This document shows positions 4,262 through 5,157 of a DNA stretch of 5,157 bases, piece by piece. The stretch is from Verrucomicrobiota bacterium (GTDB taxonomy: Bacteria; Verrucomicrobiota; Verrucomicrobiia; Limisphaerales; AV2), in contig QHPA01000017.1 in assembly GCA_003218935.1 (NCBI GenBank), positions 1 through 5,157 on the forward strand. The letters are read 5' to 3'. The translations under genes were made by a program, and so were the position numbers. Positions within the stretch are counted from its first letter, which is position 1; the number at the start of each line of letters is the position of its first letter. The notes under the pieces were generated by a model. It saw only the letters and a list, made by a program, of their open reading frames with translations. It ran no database searches and was not told where the DNA came from.

Positions 4262-5157
4262 ATGGCAGCTTGCAGCCAGCCTTTGACAGTTTTCGCGATG
4301 ATTCTCGTTGGGCTTAACGCTTCTGCAACCGTGCTCTATGTGGATATAAACAGCGCCAGCCCCACGCTGCCCTACACCGATTGGAGCACCGCCGCGACGA
4401 ATATTCAGGACGCGATCGATGCGGCAAGCGCGGGAGATTTCGTCGTCGTCACCAACGGCACCTACAACACCGGCGGACGCGCAGTTTATGGGTTGGCGAC
4501 CAATCGTGTGACGGTGGACAAAGCCGTGACCGTTCAAAGCGTCAACGGGCCGGCCACAACGGCTATTGCAGGCTTCACCAGTACCGACAGTTTCCCGCCT
4601 TTTGGGATACGGTGTGTGTATCTGACCAATGGGGCGTCGCTGATCGGTTTCACTTTGACAAACGGATGCTCGCGCAACACGGGAGACCAATCGCAGGAAC
4701 AGAGCGGCGGCGGAATATGGTGCGAAGCGGGCAACGCCGTGGTGTCCAACTGCGTCCTGGCAGGCAACTCGGGCGCGCGGTACGGGGGTGGAGCTTATCG
4801 GGGCACGCTTGTCGATTGCACGCTCACCAACAACACAGCGGGTTTCGGCGGCGGAGGGTGTTCAAACACGATGATTCATTGCACGCTCATTCGGAATTTA
4901 GGCTCCTACAATAATTCCAACAGCGGCGGCGGAGCATACTGTTGCACGCTCAGCAATTGTCTTGTTGTCGGCAATCAGGCTCTCGGCGGCGGAAGCTTCG
5001 GCGGCGGCGTATGCGCTTCCGCATTGAGCGGTTGCGTGATCAGCAATAATTTCGCTGCCAACGGTGGCGGGGCATATTCGAGTTTCATTAATGGCTCTCT
5101 TATCTCAAGCAACCGCGCCAGCGCCGGCGGTGGCGGAGCGTGTAGCGGCACGTTGAC
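4262..5157 (+). CDS. Secreted right-handed parallel beta-helix protein, 3' end missing
   Basis: The frame opens at ATG 4262 and is still open at the window end, showing 298 codons. The first 22 residues look like a signal peptide: hydrophobic LTVFAMILVGL and an ASA cleavage site before TVLYVD, although the start carries no Lys or Arg. An in-frame ATG at 4298 would leave too short a signal. Residues 25-105 (YVDINS, IQDAIDAASAGDFVVVTNGTY) are the usual opening of pectate-lyase-like beta-helix proteins. From about 125 the chain is a series of 21-26-residue coils, each with a GGG turn (149, 175, 196, 222, 247, 268, 289) and a strand of the form xLxxCxLxxN. Cys164, 186, 207, 233 and 258 occupy the equivalent place in successive coils, with Ser279 next, suggesting an internal cysteine ladder. 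The pattern resembles GGA[I/L]/FxxN repeats of chlamydial Pmp proteins and surface proteins of Verrucomicrobiota. No catalytic residues can be assigned; adhesin, structural or polysaccharide-degrading roles are all open. The C-terminus, where a sorting or autotransporter domain would sit, is not visible. Confidence 0.85.
   Translation, partial: MAACSQPLTVFAMILVGLNASATVLYVDINSASPTLPYTDWSTAATNIQDAIDAASAGDFVVVTNGTYNTGGRAVYGLATNRVTVDKAVTVQSVNGPATTAIAGFTSTDSFPPFGIRCVYLTNGASLIGFTLTNGCSRNTGDQSQEQSGGGIWCEAGNAVVSNCVLAGNSGARYGGGAYRGTLVDCTLTNNTAGFGGGGCSNTMIHCTLIRNLGSYNNSNSGGGAYCCTLSNCLVVGNQALGGGSFGGGVCASALSGCVISNNFAANGGGAYSSFINGSLISSNRASAGGGGACSGTL
4816..4952 (+). repeat. Eleven-base motif recurring every 63 nt within the beta-helix gene
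   Basis: TTGCACGCTCA occurs at 4816-4826, 4879-4889 and 4942-4952, at two exact 63-nt intervals (21 codons). All three encode Cys-Thr-Leu in frame. The first two fall at the same strand position of successive coils; the third falls five residues earlier in its coil. Identical codons suggest recent duplication or conversion between coils, but the surrounding bases differ. Confidence 0.6.

Noticed and set aside
4381..4914. A 177-codon plus-strand ORF overlapping the beta-helix gene
   Set aside because: Strongly Arg/His-rich with no family resemblance; the alternative frame has a signal peptide and regular glycine and cysteine repeats.
4816..4952. The regularly spaced 11-mers as a CRISPR-like array
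   Set aside because: The repeats are too short, lie in frame inside a coding sequence, and encode the repeating beta-helix strand.

Overview
The window reads as a moderately GC-rich bacterial chromosome segment. Its gene content points to the PVC superphylum, most likely Verrucomicrobiota. The clues are a prepilin-like protein of the H-X9-DG (DUF1559-type) class, a GYF_2-domain membrane protein, a secreted CBM9-like protein with no catalytic part, a cysteine-rich parallel beta-helix surface protein, and a LeuB with the motif EPIGGSAPKY. Shine-Dalgarno sequences are weak or absent before several genes. The taxonomic call is inference from gene families; no rRNA or other marker is present.

Layout, left to right. 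Positions 2-652 (+) are the 3' part of a secreted pseudopilin-like protein whose N-terminal helix lies outside the window. Positions 653-882 are a convergent non-coding gap with hairpin-rich, repeat-like GC-rich DNA. Positions 883-1941 (-) encode 3-isopropylmalate dehydrogenase (leuB), preceded by a short leader with a 6-7 bp hairpin next to a plausible ribosome binding site. Positions 2021-3124 (-) encode a secreted CBM9-like protein 79 nt upstream of leuB on the same strand. Positions 3125-3450 are a divergent intergenic region with a consensus TATAAT box followed by an inverted repeat. Positions 3451-4104 (+) encode a GYF_2-domain multi-pass membrane protein. Directly after it, 4094-4219 (+) holds a short decayed copy of the same GYF_2 domain tail. 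Positions 4262 to the window end (+) are the 5' part of a secreted right-handed beta-helix protein.

The genes do not form one obvious pathway. leuB is a housekeeping leucine-biosynthesis gene standing apart from any other leu gene in view. Most of its neighbours are exported or membrane proteins of the kind abundant in Verrucomicrobiota and Planctomycetota. I see no CRISPR array, tRNA, rRNA, transposase or phage gene. I do not find a clear undescribed system. The observations most worth checking are the NADP-enzyme-like lysine-tyrosine pair in LeuB, the degenerate GYF_2 duplicate, and the cysteine ladder of the beta-helix protein.
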